Part shown: positions 8,107 through 17,745 of the stretch, piece after piece
Position numbering within the stretch: position 1 is the stretch's first letter
How the letters are laid out: each line of letters starts with the position of its first letter
NCBI GenBank assembly: GCA_040386075.1
Contig: JAZKGE010000035.1
Span: 6,245-70,244, forward strand
DNA: 64,000 nt
Source: UBA4416 sp040386075
Lineage (GTDB): Bacteria; Bacteroidota; Bacteroidia; B-17B0; Aurantibacillaceae
Direction: 5' to 3'
The notes under the pieces: model-generated
Databases searched by the model: none
Told to the model about the DNA's origin: nothing
Seen by the model: only the letters and a program-made list of their open reading frames with translations
Position numbers and translations under genes: made by a program

Positions 8107-11100
8107 GGTAACGGTGCCTTGCTTTTTGATCTCTATGTTATCAATACCTTTTGCATTGATCAAATAAAAATAGGTGCCGTCAGGCACTTCTTTACCATTT
8201 GCTTTACCGGTCCAACTCACGTGCAGATCCGAAGACTCAAATAACTTTAAACCCCAACGGTCGAAAATAATGATACTAAATTCTTTTATGTTGGTAGCAC
8301 CTATCCAAAAAATATCGTTGATACTATCGCCATTAGGCGTAAAGGCATTTGGAACATACAATGTAGGGCTTTCGAGTGATACGTTTATAGTAACAGAATC
8401 AATATCCATACAAACACCATTTGTAACCGTCAGATAAACGGTATATACCCCGGTTTCATAAACCTGATCAGCAACATTTTGTGTATTGGCTATAGTTCCG
8501 TTTCCAAGATCCCATAGATATGTATTCGCATTAGTACTATTATTTGCAAACGAAACGACTAAAGGACTGTAACCGCTTGTTGGGTTTGCAACAATATCGG
8601 CACTTAAGGGATTTACATTTACATTGACTGATTCCGTATACGTGCCGCAAAAATTGTTCACATAAAGTATAACCACGCCTCCGGTAGTTGTATTAACAGT
8701 ACCGGTTGTAGCGCTGTTTGACCACACGTAAGATGTTGGACCTAATCCACTAATTTCACCACCTGTAGCAGTTAAAGTTGCTGTTTCGTTAGGACAGATA
8801 CTATAACTAGTTGATGTTACTACAATAGGTGTCATTCCTATATTACCAACATTTGCCGTAGCTGTTTTACTGCCACAGAGATTGGAAACAGTTACCGAAT
8901 AAATACCGGCCGTAGGCGCTAAGATCGTGCTTGTAGAAACAGCTCCGGTACTCCAAACAAAATTACCGGCGTTACTGGTTGCCGTTAATGTTCCACTATA
9001 ACCGGGACACAGCTGGCTGGATTGAGGAGAAATTGTAACGGCAGGCATCGCTGAAACCGTAATTGATACTGATGACACAGCCTGCCCGCAGCTATTAGTT
9101 AAGGTTACTGTATAAACGCCCGAATTTAATACCGTAGTAGTTGATGTTGTCGCACCGTTGTTCCACAAATAAGTTCCGACATTTCCCGTTGCTGCAACTG
9201 TGGTGGGCGGAAATGAATTACAAACTAATGTTTGAGACGCTAAAGCCGTAACGCTTGGTGACACTCCAGCTGTAACCGTAAGGCTTTCAGAAGCATTGCC
9301 ACAAGCATTGCTAACTGTAGCCGTATAAACACCCGGCGTATTTAAAGAAACCAAACTGCTGATAGCTCCTGTACTCCATGAATAGGTCACAGCAGTATTC
9401 GTATTTGCCTGCACTGTTGCACTTTGTCCTGAACATAATGTAACGGCATTAGAACTTAAAGTTAGTGTTGGAGCAGGAACAACAGTTAATGTTTGTGTTG
9501 CTTGTGAGCTTCCACAAGCATTGGTACTTGTTACTACAACCGGTGATGAAATTGCACTGAATGTATTTGTTGTAATGCCACCGGGCCACAAGTAATTTCC
9601 TTCATTTGAAATAGCTGTCAAAACAACACTACTGCCGGCACAAAGCGAAGTTGATGTTGGTGTTTGTATAAACACAACCGGCAAAGGTGCAGAACCTAAT
9701 GAAATATTAGCAACAGCAATACCACAACCAGGTGTTACAACCGAAGCAGAATAAACACCAGGTAAAGAAATTGTTGTGGTAGATGTCGCATCTCCTGTAC
9801 TCCATGTATAGGTCCCCGAACTTCCAAGCAATGAAAGTGTAACCGTACTTAAACCATTAGAACAAATAGTAGGTGCTGAAGAAACAATAGATAAAGTAGG
9901 TGCTGCAGAAAACGAAACATTGACTGTTTGGGAAGCTACCCCGCATGTATTAGCTACTCCAACTGTATATACTCCTGCCGAATTTACAACCAGTGAATTG
10001 GTGTTTATTCCTCCCGGCTGCCATGTATAGGTAGGAGAATTTGATGAAGCTATTAATGTAAAACTTTGTCCCGCACATAAATTCACATTTACATTATTAA
10101 CCGAAATTGTAGGTGAATTGGTTACGGTTATAGTATATGTTTTAGAATCTGAACCGCAACTACTAGTAGTGGTAACAACTCCGGTTGTTGTTGCATTTGC
10201 TGTAATAACTACTGTTGAATTTGTTGATATCGGATTGCTCCAGTTATAATTGCCAGTATTGCTGTTTGCCGTTAATGATACCGTATTACCACTACATGCT
10301 GTAGCTGTATTGGCACTTAAGGTAACTGTTGGGCTAGGGAACGCGCTAACACTGTAAGTAGCAGAGGAAGTTCCACACAAATTTGTTACCTGAACTGTAT
10401 AGACATTTGCCGCATTAATAGAAATAGTTGATGCTGTTTGATTACCAGGCAACCATAATACAGAATTGGTACCTGTAACCGGTGCGTTGGTTAAGGAATA
10501 AGATAAAACCGATGACTGACCTGAACATACACTATTGGTTGAAGCAGAAATAACCGGATTTGGAAGTTGCAAAACGTTAAGGTTCACACTATCTTTAACA
10601 GTAATGGTTTGTGTACCACAGATCTTGAAAACATTACAATATAATTTAACTGCACCTGTTTCTCCAGCGCCGGGTGTGTAAGTTGTACTTAGCGAGTTAG
10701 TAGGAGCAAACGTTCCTGACGCCCCTGTTCCTAAACTCCAGTTAACTGAAGTATAAGCCCCGGAAACGGTTGCCGTGTAATTTTGAGTACTTCCACTACA
10801 AATAGATGAATTAGGGCCGGCGTTAACCGTTAAAGGAATATAAGGGGCCTGGCAACCATGATTCACATATGTAGGAGTTCCTGATGTGGCAAACTCCACT
10901 GCTCCCCCATCCTGTCCGCCCGGAACCAAACTTTGAGTCAATAGTAAAGCTCTATCATAGGTAACCGCGTCTGTACAACCTGAAGGAGATGAAAAACTCA
11001 TGGCTAATGTTCTTAATCCTGTTCCGAAGTTTGCAAAATGACCCGAAGTATTTCCTGCGGTTTGAAAAATGATGTAAAGCGTATCGTTTAAATTTACAAA

Positions 11101-11460
11101 GCTCTGAGCCAGAGGAGACCATGCCGTGCTTGTAACAAGTAATACTTTGGCATTAGCCGGAAGTATATTAGCTGTGGGTTCTTTTAATAATCCACAGCCA
11201 ACAATGGTTGAATTAACTGTAGCAACATTTGAGGCAGTTGTAGCATTTTTTGTTAACCCTAACCAACCATTGTTTGGCCAGTTTACACTTAAGTCAGATG
11301 TGTTCAATGCAACGCTTCCAACCTGAAACGTTACCATTTCGTTTTGCCCTTCCTGTGATCCGGCACAGGCATCCACTAAAATGCTCTGGATCTCAAAACA
11401 CTGGGATCTTAATTGAAAAGTGGTTATGATCAAGGTAAGTGCGTAAATTATACGTTTCAT
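8095..11460 (-). CDS. Secreted Ig-like repeat protein with T9SS type B C-terminal domain
   Basis: Large exported protein of 1121 residues. Signal peptide about 1-19 (ending QLRSQ). Residues ~21-205 form a distinct module opening SILVDACAGSQEGQNEM with PANAKVLLVTS and LYIIFQTAG, shared with the next gene. Then come about ten ~80-residue Ig-like repeats of the form CSGQSxTLxAxxNxGxYxWSTGxxxxxxxVxxxGxYxVxVxNxCG, a PKD-like segment (WDLGNGTIANTQN), and a C-terminal gliding-motility-type domain (LYVPNAFTPNGDSINDIFWI ... GTVTLFK). No PorP/SprF partner is adjacent, unlike the cargo gene at the window start. It is 37 bp downstream of the other large secreted gene and probably cotranscribed. Function unknown; adhesion or structural surface role is inferred from architecture only. 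Confidence 0.9.
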   Translation of the reverse strand: MKRIIYALTLIITTFQLRSQCFEIQSILVDACAGSQEGQNEMVTFQVGSVALNTSDLSVNWPNNGWLGLTKNATTASNVATVNSTIVGCGLLKEPTANILPANAKVLLVTSTAWSPLAQSFVNLNDTLYIIFQTAGNTSGHFANFGTGLRTLAMSFSSPSGCTDAVTYDRALLLTQSLVPGGQDGGAVEFATSGTPTYVNHGCQAPYIPLTVNAGPNSSICSGSTQNYTATVSGAYTSVNWSLGTGASGTFAPTNSLSTTYTPGAGETGAVKLYCNVFKICGTQTITVKDSVNLNVLQLPNPVISASTNSVCSGQSSVLSYSLTNAPVTGTNSVLWLPGNQTASTISINAANVYTVQVTNLCGTSSATYSVSAFPSPTVTLSANTATACSGNTVSLTANSNTGNYNWSNPISTNSTVVITANATTTGVVTTTSSCGSDSKTYTITVTNSPTISVNNVNVNLCAGQSFTLIASSNSPTYTWQPGGINTNSLVVNSAGVYTVGVANTCGVASQTVNVSFSAAPTLSIVSSAPTICSNGLSTVTLSLLGSSGTYTWSTGDATSTTTISLPGVYSASVVTPGCGIAVANISLGSAPLPVVFIQTPTSTSLCAGSSVVLTAISNEGNYLWPGGITTNTFSAISSPVVVTSTNACGSSQATQTLTVVPAPTLTLSSNAVTLCSGQSATVQANTNTAVTYSWSTGAISSLVSLNTPGVYTATVSNACGNASESLTVTAGVSPSVTALASQTLVCNSFPPTTVAATGNVGTYLWNNGATTSTTTVLNSGVYTVTLTNSCGQAVSSVSITVSAMPAVTISPQSSQLCPGYSGTLTATSNAGNFVWSTGAVSTSTILAPTAGIYSVTVSNLCGSKTATANVGNIGMTPIVVTSTSYSICPNETATLTATGGEISGLGPTSYVWSNSATTGTVNTTTGGVVILYVNNFCGTYTESVNVNVNPLSADIVANPTSGYSPLVVSFANNSTNANTYLWDLGNGTIANTQNVADQVYETGVYTVYLTVTNGVCMDIDSVTINVSLESPTLYVPNAFTPNGDSINDIFWIGATNIKEFSIIIFDRWGLKLFESSDLHVSWTGKANGKEVPDGTYFYLINAKGIDNIEIKKQGTVTLFK

Positions 11461-11497
11461 TTTTCGTGATTTATATATAGTACCAATAGTTTATACT

Positions 11498-14400
11498 CTA
11501 TTTTTGAATAATAAGTTTGATATTTTCTGTTTTAAAAGGAGTTGATATTCTAATAAAATAAATTCCGGCAGCAAAACCCTGGATGTCAATTTTAGTTTGA
11601 GAATCCTTAACGATCATTTCTGTCAATAATTGTCCTGACAGATTAAATAAACTAATCACACTATTCTTTGGAATTGAATTTTTAAATTCCAGGATCAGGT
11701 TATTTTCTTGTTGGTAATATAAAGGCTTCCAATTATCATTACTTCTATCGAGGTCGATTATTTTATAATGATTTGTTTTGTAATTTTTCTCAAGGGTACT
11801 CAACCTATAGTATGAAATACCATTATAAGGACTTAAGTCTTCAGTAATATATGATTTCAATCCATCTACACTACTGTTTAGATCAACAACCGTTAATTCT
11901 TTAAAGTTTATACCGTCCTCACTTTTTTCAATTATATATTTTAGAACATTTTTTTCAGAGGCAACTTTCCAGATCAGATCATTTTTGGTTCCATTTTTAG
12001 TTGCGTAAAAATCCATGAGTTCTATGGGCAAAATTCCTGTTGGAACAACGCAACTTGTATTAAAATATCCTGTAGCTGCGCCGCCGGCAGGATTAGTTGT
12101 AATAGCGGCGCCATTTCCTGTTACTAAACTACCTGAATTAAAATTATAAATTGGATCTAAAGGCACGCCCCAGGAACTAAGATCTAAATCAAAATATTTG
12201 ACCCCACTACCACTATTCCCAAATACACCACCAGTGGTATTGCATGACCAGTTGGGCCCCGTTCCAAAAACAACATAAATAGGTCCGCTATTGCATAAAC
12301 CTGATAAGTCATAAGGAGAAGGGATACACATACAGGAATTTGCGATCAAAAACTTTGCATTGGCTGGAATATATCCTAAAGTGTTAGGGTCTACAAAAAC
12401 TGTACTTGTGCATGAACCTACTGCTGTATTTAGCGAAGCTATCACTGCACTATTTAAACCATACGCGCTTATAAAAACAGGGCTTGGCGGCGAGGATGAA
12501 TTATAACTTACTGATGGTCCGTTTGTGGCAACATTAAAACCGTAAGACCCTGAAGTACCCCAAATTAATTCATTATTGCCTTCGTAATTACAGCCGGCAC
12601 CCGGACAGGCATCAATATATACTCCGGTTACACCCGGTGGATTTATACAACTAATTGTGGTTTCATCCCCATTGGGAACTGTTCCCGAGGTTAAATAATT
12701 TAGTGAGCAGCCATTATACTCAAATATATTATAATAATAAGTAGATGCTGCTGCCAAACCTGTTACATAAACAGTATTGCTGGTACCTTTATAAACTACA
12801 TACTCTCCTGTGGCAATTGTGCCCCCGGTACCAAATGAAGAACTAGACAAATAATTTGTCCCGTCGGAAGGAGTTCCGACAATTGGCGATAAACTCATTA
12901 CAACTAATCTGTTGCTTCCATTTCCATTTGTCCAGGATAAATTAAAGGCGTTGCAAGCTACGGCAGTTGTCAACGGCAAAGTTGCAGCAACCGATGGAGC
13001 GCCTGATGCTGTTATGTATAAGGCAGCGGCGCTTGATGTTACAGCGGCACAAGGACTTGCTCCACTTACAATACATTGATATAAATAGCCATTCATTCCG
13101 GCAGAAATATTGGTAATTAACATTGTAGCTGAAGTAACATTACTGTAAGGTGCGGTGTTTGTTAAGTTTGTAAACCCACTTCCAGTATTTACCTGCCATT
13201 GGTATGACGTTGCCCCCGTTGCCGAAACAGCATATGTAGTATTAGTACCCACGCATTGGGTTTTATCAGTAGGATTAGAAGTAATAGACGGAGGCGAATT
13301 GATTGTGATTAAGGTGCTTGCGCTGGAAGACAAACAGGATGATCCATCTGTTCTTGCTCTAACATAATAAGTTCCTGTTGACGTTACATTGTAGGGCGAT
13401 GATGTTGGGTTTGTTGTTGAAGTGCCAGCTGACGAAGTGCCTTGCCAATACCATGTAACTCCTGCTACAGTACTACTCATTGCCGAAAGTGTGGTACTTA
13501 TGCAGGCAGGATTTGCTAAAGCGGTTGGTGTAGGCGGTGCTGATGGAGTTTGTGTTACCGTCAACACACCAATTGAACTGGTTAATGTTGGACAACCTGA
13601 AACACTCACTACGCAAAGATATTGATATCCGTTATAAGAAACCGGTGGATTTGTGATAGATAAAATATTTGTGTTAATTCCTCCTGTATAAACAGCGGTG
13701 GTTGTAACCATGTTAAATGTTACGCCATTATCGGTACTCACCCACCACTGTTTAGGCGCTGCAGCACCTGTAATGTCCATTGTTGTATTATTTCCCGAAC
13801 ATACACCTTTATCATTGGCACCGGAAGTAATAGTTACCGGTGTATTAATAGTAACTAAAACTCCTGTGCTTGATGACCAGCAGGTTCCTGTAGCATCTAC
13901 TGCTCTCACATAATAAGTACCGGATGAAGAAACATTATAAGTTGATGAAGTAGGTTGCGTTGTTAATGATGCAGTTGAAGATGTACCTTCCCAATAATAG
14001 TTTACTGTAGCCGGTGGAACCATGGCAGCCAACGTAGTAGAACCGCAACCAGGGTTAGCAGCAGGGGTTGGAGCAGATGGAGCAGATGGCGCAGCATTAA
14101 TAGTTAATAACGCCTCTGATGTTGTTACACTGGAACAGGATGTTACAGATACTATGCATTGATAAGAATACGAAGTCATTGCCAATGATGGCGCGGTTAA
14201 CGTTAAAGTCGCAGCTGTAGCCCCGCTATAAACACCCCCATTTGTAATATTAACAAAACCTGAACCTGTATTTTCCTGCCATTGATATGTTAAAGGAGAG
14301 CCACTTGCTACAACTGAGAAAGTAACATTAGAACCGGAGCATATGGTTTTATTAATAGGTTGAGTTGTAATAGTTGGAGACGTGTTAACTACTAACGTTG

Positions 14401-15259
14401 AAGTACCTGATGTTGCAGTACATGTTCCGTTTTCTGCAACTAAACATTGATAATAATAGGTAGAACTTGCTGTAACTGTTAACATTGCTGTATTTGAACC
14501 CGAATAATTAGCACCAACCGGTATATTGGTTGTAACTGCATTCCATCCGGTTGAACCGTTAGCACTTGCCTGCCATGTGTAAGAAGGAATAGTTGCCGAA
14601 CTGCTAACACTAATTGTTGTAATAGAATTAGCACAAACAGTTTGCGTTATAGGAGTAATAGTTGTTGCTGGCGCAGTACAGGCAGGTGTACAACTTGCAG
14701 AACCATTAAATGTAAAATCATTGATACTGTACGTACCTCCGCTACCTCCCCAGGCATAAAATTTAAAAATAATAGCACTGGTAATATTTTGGTAAGCTGG
14801 AGCAGCTAAACTAATAGTAGTTCCACCTGCATTAGGAGTACCGATATTTGAAACAAAACCATCAATACTACTTCTAAACGCAAAACTTGTAGGCCCTGAT
14901 CCCGAAGCCTGACCGGTATATACGAAACTTATAAAATCTATTGGACCGGTTGCACAAGGGGTTAAAGTAAATGTAAAACAATCATTCAGATCTATTCCCG
15001 AAGTACTCCACCCGCTTGCGTTGTACCTATCATTTGCACTTGTCCCGGTAATTCCCGTACCTCTTCCTATTCCGCTAACCGTAATATTTGGGTTTACCGT
15101 TTGCCCGGTAGTATAAGGATTGGCGGTATTTGGATTTGTCCCTGTAATAGGGTTTGTCCAAATAGACTGTGATAATGCATTGTTTGTATACAAGAAAATA
15201 AACAAAGCGAAAAACTTTATTACCTGTTTACATTTCAATATGCTTAATGGTTTAACCAT
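11498..15259 (-). CDS. Secreted Ig-like repeat protein with T9SS type A sorting domain
   Basis: Exported protein of 1253 residues; signal peptide about 1-30 (FFALFIFLYTNNALSQ). After an N-terminal beta-rich domain (~31-190) come several Ig-like domains with alternating patterns (YQWQENTGSGFVNITNGGVY type and TYYVRA type). Next is a fibronectin-like segment (STYYYNIFEYNGC), then a module at ~901-1072 (VYIDACPGAGCNYEGNNELI ... YIPANAKFLIA ... PIYVVFGTG) that resembles the N-terminal module of the downstream neighbour. The last ~80 residues are a type A T9SS sorting domain (SGQLLTEMIV, GIYFIRI, IKLIIQK). First gene of a two-gene minus-strand unit; a TATCTTTG box lies at 15355-15362. Function unknown. 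Confidence 0.88.
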   Translation of the reverse strand: MVKPLSILKCKQVIKFFALFIFLYTNNALSQSIWTNPITGTNPNTANPYTTGQTVNPNITVSGIGRGTGITGTSANDRYNASGWSTSGIDLNDCFTFTLTPCATGPIDFISFVYTGQASGSGPTSFAFRSSIDGFVSNIGTPNAGGTTISLAAPAYQNITSAIIFKFYAWGGSGGTYSINDFTFNGSASCTPACTAPATTITPITQTVCANSITTISVSSSATIPSYTWQASANGSTGWNAVTTNIPVGANYSGSNTAMLTVTASSTYYYQCLVAENGTCTATSGTSTLVVNTSPTITTQPINKTICSGSNVTFSVVASGSPLTYQWQENTGSGFVNITNGGVYSGATAATLTLTAPSLAMTSYSYQCIVSVTSCSSVTTSEALLTINAAPSAPSAPTPAANPGCGSTTLAAMVPPATVNYYWEGTSSTASLTTQPTSSTYNVSSSGTYYVRAVDATGTCWSSSTGVLVTINTPVTITSGANDKGVCSGNNTTMDITGAAAPKQWWVSTDNGVTFNMVTTTAVYTGGINTNILSITNPPVSYNGYQYLCVVSVSGCPTLTSSIGVLTVTQTPSAPPTPTALANPACISTTLSAMSSTVAGVTWYWQGTSSAGTSTTNPTSSPYNVTSTGTYYVRARTDGSSCLSSSASTLITINSPPSITSNPTDKTQCVGTNTTYAVSATGATSYQWQVNTGSGFTNLTNTAPYSNVTSATMLITNISAGMNGYLYQCIVSGASPCAAVTSSAAALYITASGAPSVAATLPLTTAVACNAFNLSWTNGNGSNRLVVMSLSPIVGTPSDGTNYLSSSSFGTGGTIATGEYVVYKGTSNTVYVTGLAAASTYYYNIFEYNGCSLNYLTSGTVPNGDETTISCINPPGVTGVYIDACPGAGCNYEGNNELIWGTSGSYGFNVATNGPSVSYNSSSPPSPVFISAYGLNSAVIASLNTAVGSCTSTVFVDPNTLGYIPANAKFLIANSCMCIPSPYDLSGLCNSGPIYVVFGTGPNWSCNTTGGVFGNSGSGVKYFDLDLSSWGVPLDPIYNFNSGSLVTGNGAAITTNPAGGAATGYFNTSCVVPTGILPIELMDFYATKNGTKNDLIWKVASEKNVLKYIIEKSEDGINFKELTVVDLNSSVDGLKSYITEDLSPYNGISYYRLSTLEKNYKTNHYKIIDLDRSNDNWKPLYYQQENNLILEFKNSIPKNSVISLFNLSGQLLTEMIVKDSQTKIDIQGFAAGIYFIRISTPFKTENIKLIIQK

Positions 15260-15354
15260 TTAAAAAAATCTTTCAATTCGTTTAAAGCGGTTTCGGATAG
15301 TTTTAAGAAAGAAGATGATCTTAAAACCCCTGTAGGGTGTTCACTTGTTATAAA

Positions 15355-15362
15355 CAAAGATA
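15355..15362 (-). promoter_or_regulatory. Possible -7 promoter box for the two secreted-protein genes
   Basis: The minus strand reads TATCTTTG, an exact TAnnTTTG match, 96 bp upstream of the start at 15259. No TTG is found at the expected 18-20 bp spacing, so this is a weak call. The rest of the 276-bp divergent intergenic region shows no other clear signal. Confidence 0.3.
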
Positions 15363-15535
15363 GTTAATAAACAGACCCTAATCTACTTCTTTTCATTAAC
15401 AAATTGTTAAAATTCAGCTAATTATGTCAAAAAATTAACAAATCAAACTTTAGACGAACTGGCTTATTTTTTAGAGGAAAAGTCCCGCCTGTCTAAATCG
15501 TTTTGCTAATTTAGCTCGTTATTAAATTTTATATC

Positions 15536-16150
15536 ATGAAGAAAGGTTTTGTATTTTTTGTTCTTTTAGTTGCCTGCGGTTTTTTATTATCATTTATTAA
15601 TACAAATGCAGGTACCGAACTAGGCTTAAATGCGCCAATACCAATGGCGGATGAAAAAATGAAGGATGTAAGTGGCAAAGAGTTTTCTTTAAATACAGCA
15701 AAAACCGGCAAAGGTTTATTGGTCATATTTTCCTGCAATACCTGCCCTTATGTTAAACTAAGCGAAACGCGTATTAAAGAATTATCTGATGATTGCCAAA
15801 AACAAGGCATAGGATGTATCATTATTAATAGTAATGAAGCTCAGCGTAGCGAAGATGACAGCTTTGATGCTATGGTAAAATATGCTACAACTCAAAAATT
15901 AGTTTGCCCTTATGTTGTAGATGCAAATTCAAAAGTAGCAGATGCGTTTGGAGCGACACGTACGCCTCAATGTTTCTTATTCAACACTAAAGGATTGATC
16001 TATAAAGGCGCTATTGATGATAACGTGAAAGATCCTTCAGCTGCAAAAGCACATTATTTAAAAGATGCGATTGATGCATTAGCTAAAAACGAAACTCCAA
16101 AAATGCAGGAAACAAAATCTATTGGTTGTACTATCAAGCGAGTAGAGTAA
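15536..16150 (+). CDS. Membrane-tethered thioredoxin-like (redoxin) protein
   Basis: Thiol-disulfide or peroxiredoxin-like protein facing the periplasm. The 204 residues begin with a short hydrophobic segment that contains a possible lipobox (LVAC, Cys14) but stays hydrophobic afterwards, so it could be a lipoprotein or an N-terminal anchor. The thioredoxin fold carries a CxxC pair, Cys67-Cys70 in FSCNTCPYVK, and a later RTPQCFLFNTKG segment where the cis-proline is expected. This resembles thioredoxin-family/AhpC-TSA proteins with a CxxCPY site rather than the classic CGPC. The C terminus has an additional cysteine (SIGCTIKR). Substrate unknown. The gene is monocistronic and ends at a strong shared terminator. 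Confidence 0.82.
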   Translation: MKKGFVFFVLLVACGFLLSFINTNAGTELGLNAPIPMADEKMKDVSGKEFSLNTAKTGKGLLVIFSCNTCPYVKLSETRIKELSDDCQKQGIGCIIINSNEAQRSEDDSFDAMVKYATTQKLVCPYVVDANSKVADAFGATRTPQCFLFNTKGLIYKGAIDDNVKDPSAAKAHYLKDAIDALAKNETPKMQETKSIGCTIKRVE

Positions 16151-16167
16151 TAAATAAACAACATAAC

Positions 16168-16206
16168 AAAAAAGCCCGATCATATTAATTTGATCGGGCT
16201 TTTTTA
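16168..16206. terminator. Bidirectional intrinsic terminator
   Basis: Hairpin with stem AGCCCGATCA/TGATCGGGCT and an 8-nt loop, flanked by A-tracts on the left and T-tracts on the right, between the convergent redoxin gene and frr. It can serve both strands. Confidence 0.9.
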
Positions 16207-16230
16207 TAAAGTATTATTGAAAATAACGGT

Positions 16231-16249
16231 AACTGAGCGTAGTCGAAGT
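16231..16249. repeat. Short dispersed Bacteroidota intergenic motif
   Basis: CTGAGCGTAGTCGAAG lies just beyond the frr stop codon. From general familiarity, this string and its complement recur in intergenic DNA of many Bacteroidota. Only one clear copy is seen here, plus a related CTTCGACAAGCTCA inside pheS. Confidence 0.35.
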
Positions 16250-16809
16250 TAAACCGTCAAGATCTCCTTCTCTTTTTGTTCTAAATGTTTATCGCATTTT
16301 ACCGAAAATTCATCAATAAGACCTTGCATTTTTGTCTCACCGCTTTTTGCTTCATCTTCAGGCAATCCTGCTTTTTGCAACGCTTTGATTTTATCTATAG
16401 ATTCTTTACGGATATTTCTTAAACTCACTTTCGCATCTTCTCCGCATGATTTAGAGGTTTTTACCAGATCTTTACGACGCTCCTCGGTTAATGGTGGAAC
16501 GATGATTCGGATCAACACACCATCATTTTGTGGGTTAAATCCTAAATTAGCTGCTTGTATTGCCTTTTCAATAGGGGTTAACATTGATTTTTCCCAGGGC
16601 TGAACCAGGATCGTTCTTGAATCCTGGGTATTTACACTGGCAACATTTCCTAAAGTAGTTTTTGCCCCATAATAATCTACAAAAACATTATCAAGCATAC
16701 TTGGGTTTGCCTTACCGGCCCTGATCTTTGCCAACTCTGCCTCTAAATGAACAATGGTTTTTTCCATTTGTGATTTAGCGCTTTCTAATACTGTTTTAAT
16801 ATCGCTCAT
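16249..16809 (-). CDS. frr: Ribosome recycling factor
   Basis: Cytoplasmic factor that, with EF-G, splits the post-termination ribosome. At 186 residues it has the standard length. Family motifs are present: LAKIRAGKANPSMLDNVFVDYYG at the N-terminal part of the helical domain (hinge region with YYG), the domain II segment RTILVQPWEKSMLTPIEKAI, NPQNDGVLIRIIVPPLTEERR, and the long C-terminal helix. Start ATG at 16809 gives the usual MSDIKTVLESAK opening. thyA lies 61 bp upstream on the same strand; no terminator is seen between them, so cotranscription is possible. Confidence 0.97.
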   Translation of the reverse strand: MSDIKTVLESAKSQMEKTIVHLEAELAKIRAGKANPSMLDNVFVDYYGAKTTLGNVASVNTQDSRTILVQPWEKSMLTPIEKAIQAANLGFNPQNDGVLIRIIVPPLTEERRKDLVKTSKSCGEDAKVSLRNIRKESIDKIKALQKAGLPEDEAKSGETKMQGLIDEFSVKCDKHLEQKEKEILTV

Positions 16810-16870
16810 AAATTAAATTTTGTGTAAAGTTAATTGTATTATAATGATTGATGAAATTTTTTATTTAAAA

Positions 16871-17665
16871 TTATACGGCTACCTCAGCTTTAATATGTGG
16901 ATGCGGATCATAATTCTCTAAAGTGAAATCATCAATAGTAAAATCAAAAATCGATTTTACATTCGGATTTATTTTCATGGTTGGTAATGGCCTGAAATCT
17001 CTTGTTAATTGCAAATTAGCCTGCTCAATATGATTTGAATACAAATGTGCATCACCCAAAGTATGTACAAAATCACCCAACTGAAGATCACAAACCTGTG
17101 CAACCATCATCATTAAAATGGCATAGGAAGCAATGTTAAACGGCACTCCTAAAAATATATCAGCACTGCGTTGGTATAATTGACAACTTAATTTTCCATT
17201 TGCTACATAGAATTGAAAAAATGCGTGGCAAGGTGGCAATTTCATATTATTGATATCAGCCACGTTCCAGGCACTTACTATTAAGCGGCGTGAATCAGGA
17301 TTTTTTTTGATCATATCTATTACCTGGCTTATCTGATCAACATGTTTTCCATCAGGTGTTGGCCAGCTACGCCATTGGTAACCATACACAGGCCCTAAAT
17401 TCCCATTTTCATCTGCCCATTCGTCCCAAATACGAACACCATTATCTTTTAAATATTTAATATTGGTATCGCCTTTCAAAAACCATAATAATTCGTGAAT
17501 AATAGACTTGGTATGCAACTTTTTTGTAGTTAATAAAGGAAAACCTTCTGCCAAATTATAACGCATCTGATACCCAAATACACTCACGGTACCTGTTCCT
17601 GTTCTGTCTTCTTTTTTTACACCAGTATCTAAAACATGGCGCATGAGATCGTGATATTGTTTCAT
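16871..17665 (-). CDS. thyA: Thymidylate synthase
   Basis: Converts dUMP to dTMP using methylenetetrahydrofolate. The 264 residues match the length of the E. coli enzyme. The catalytic cysteine is Cys146 in LPPCHAFFQFYV; phosphate-binding arginines lie in EDRTGTGT and PDSRRLIVSAWN; dUMP-binding residues are in QLYQRSADIFLGVPFNIASY and GDAHLYSNH. The presence of ThyA implies conventional folate-linked dTMP synthesis rather than ThyX. No dihydrofolate reductase gene is adjacent. Confidence 0.98.
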   Translation of the reverse strand: MKQYHDLMRHVLDTGVKKEDRTGTGTVSVFGYQMRYNLAEGFPLLTTKKLHTKSIIHELLWFLKGDTNIKYLKDNGVRIWDEWADENGNLGPVYGYQWRSWPTPDGKHVDQISQVIDMIKKNPDSRRLIVSAWNVADINNMKLPPCHAFFQFYVANGKLSCQLYQRSADIFLGVPFNIASYAILMMMVAQVCDLQLGDFVHTLGDAHLYSNHIEQANLQLTRDFRPLPTMKINPNVKSIFDFTIDDFTLENYDPHPHIKAEVAV

Positions 17666-17745
17666 CTTATATAATTACTCTACGAAAATAAAAATCCTTT
17701 CTGCAAAAACAGAAAGGATTTATCAATCTTTATTAAAAAATGTGT

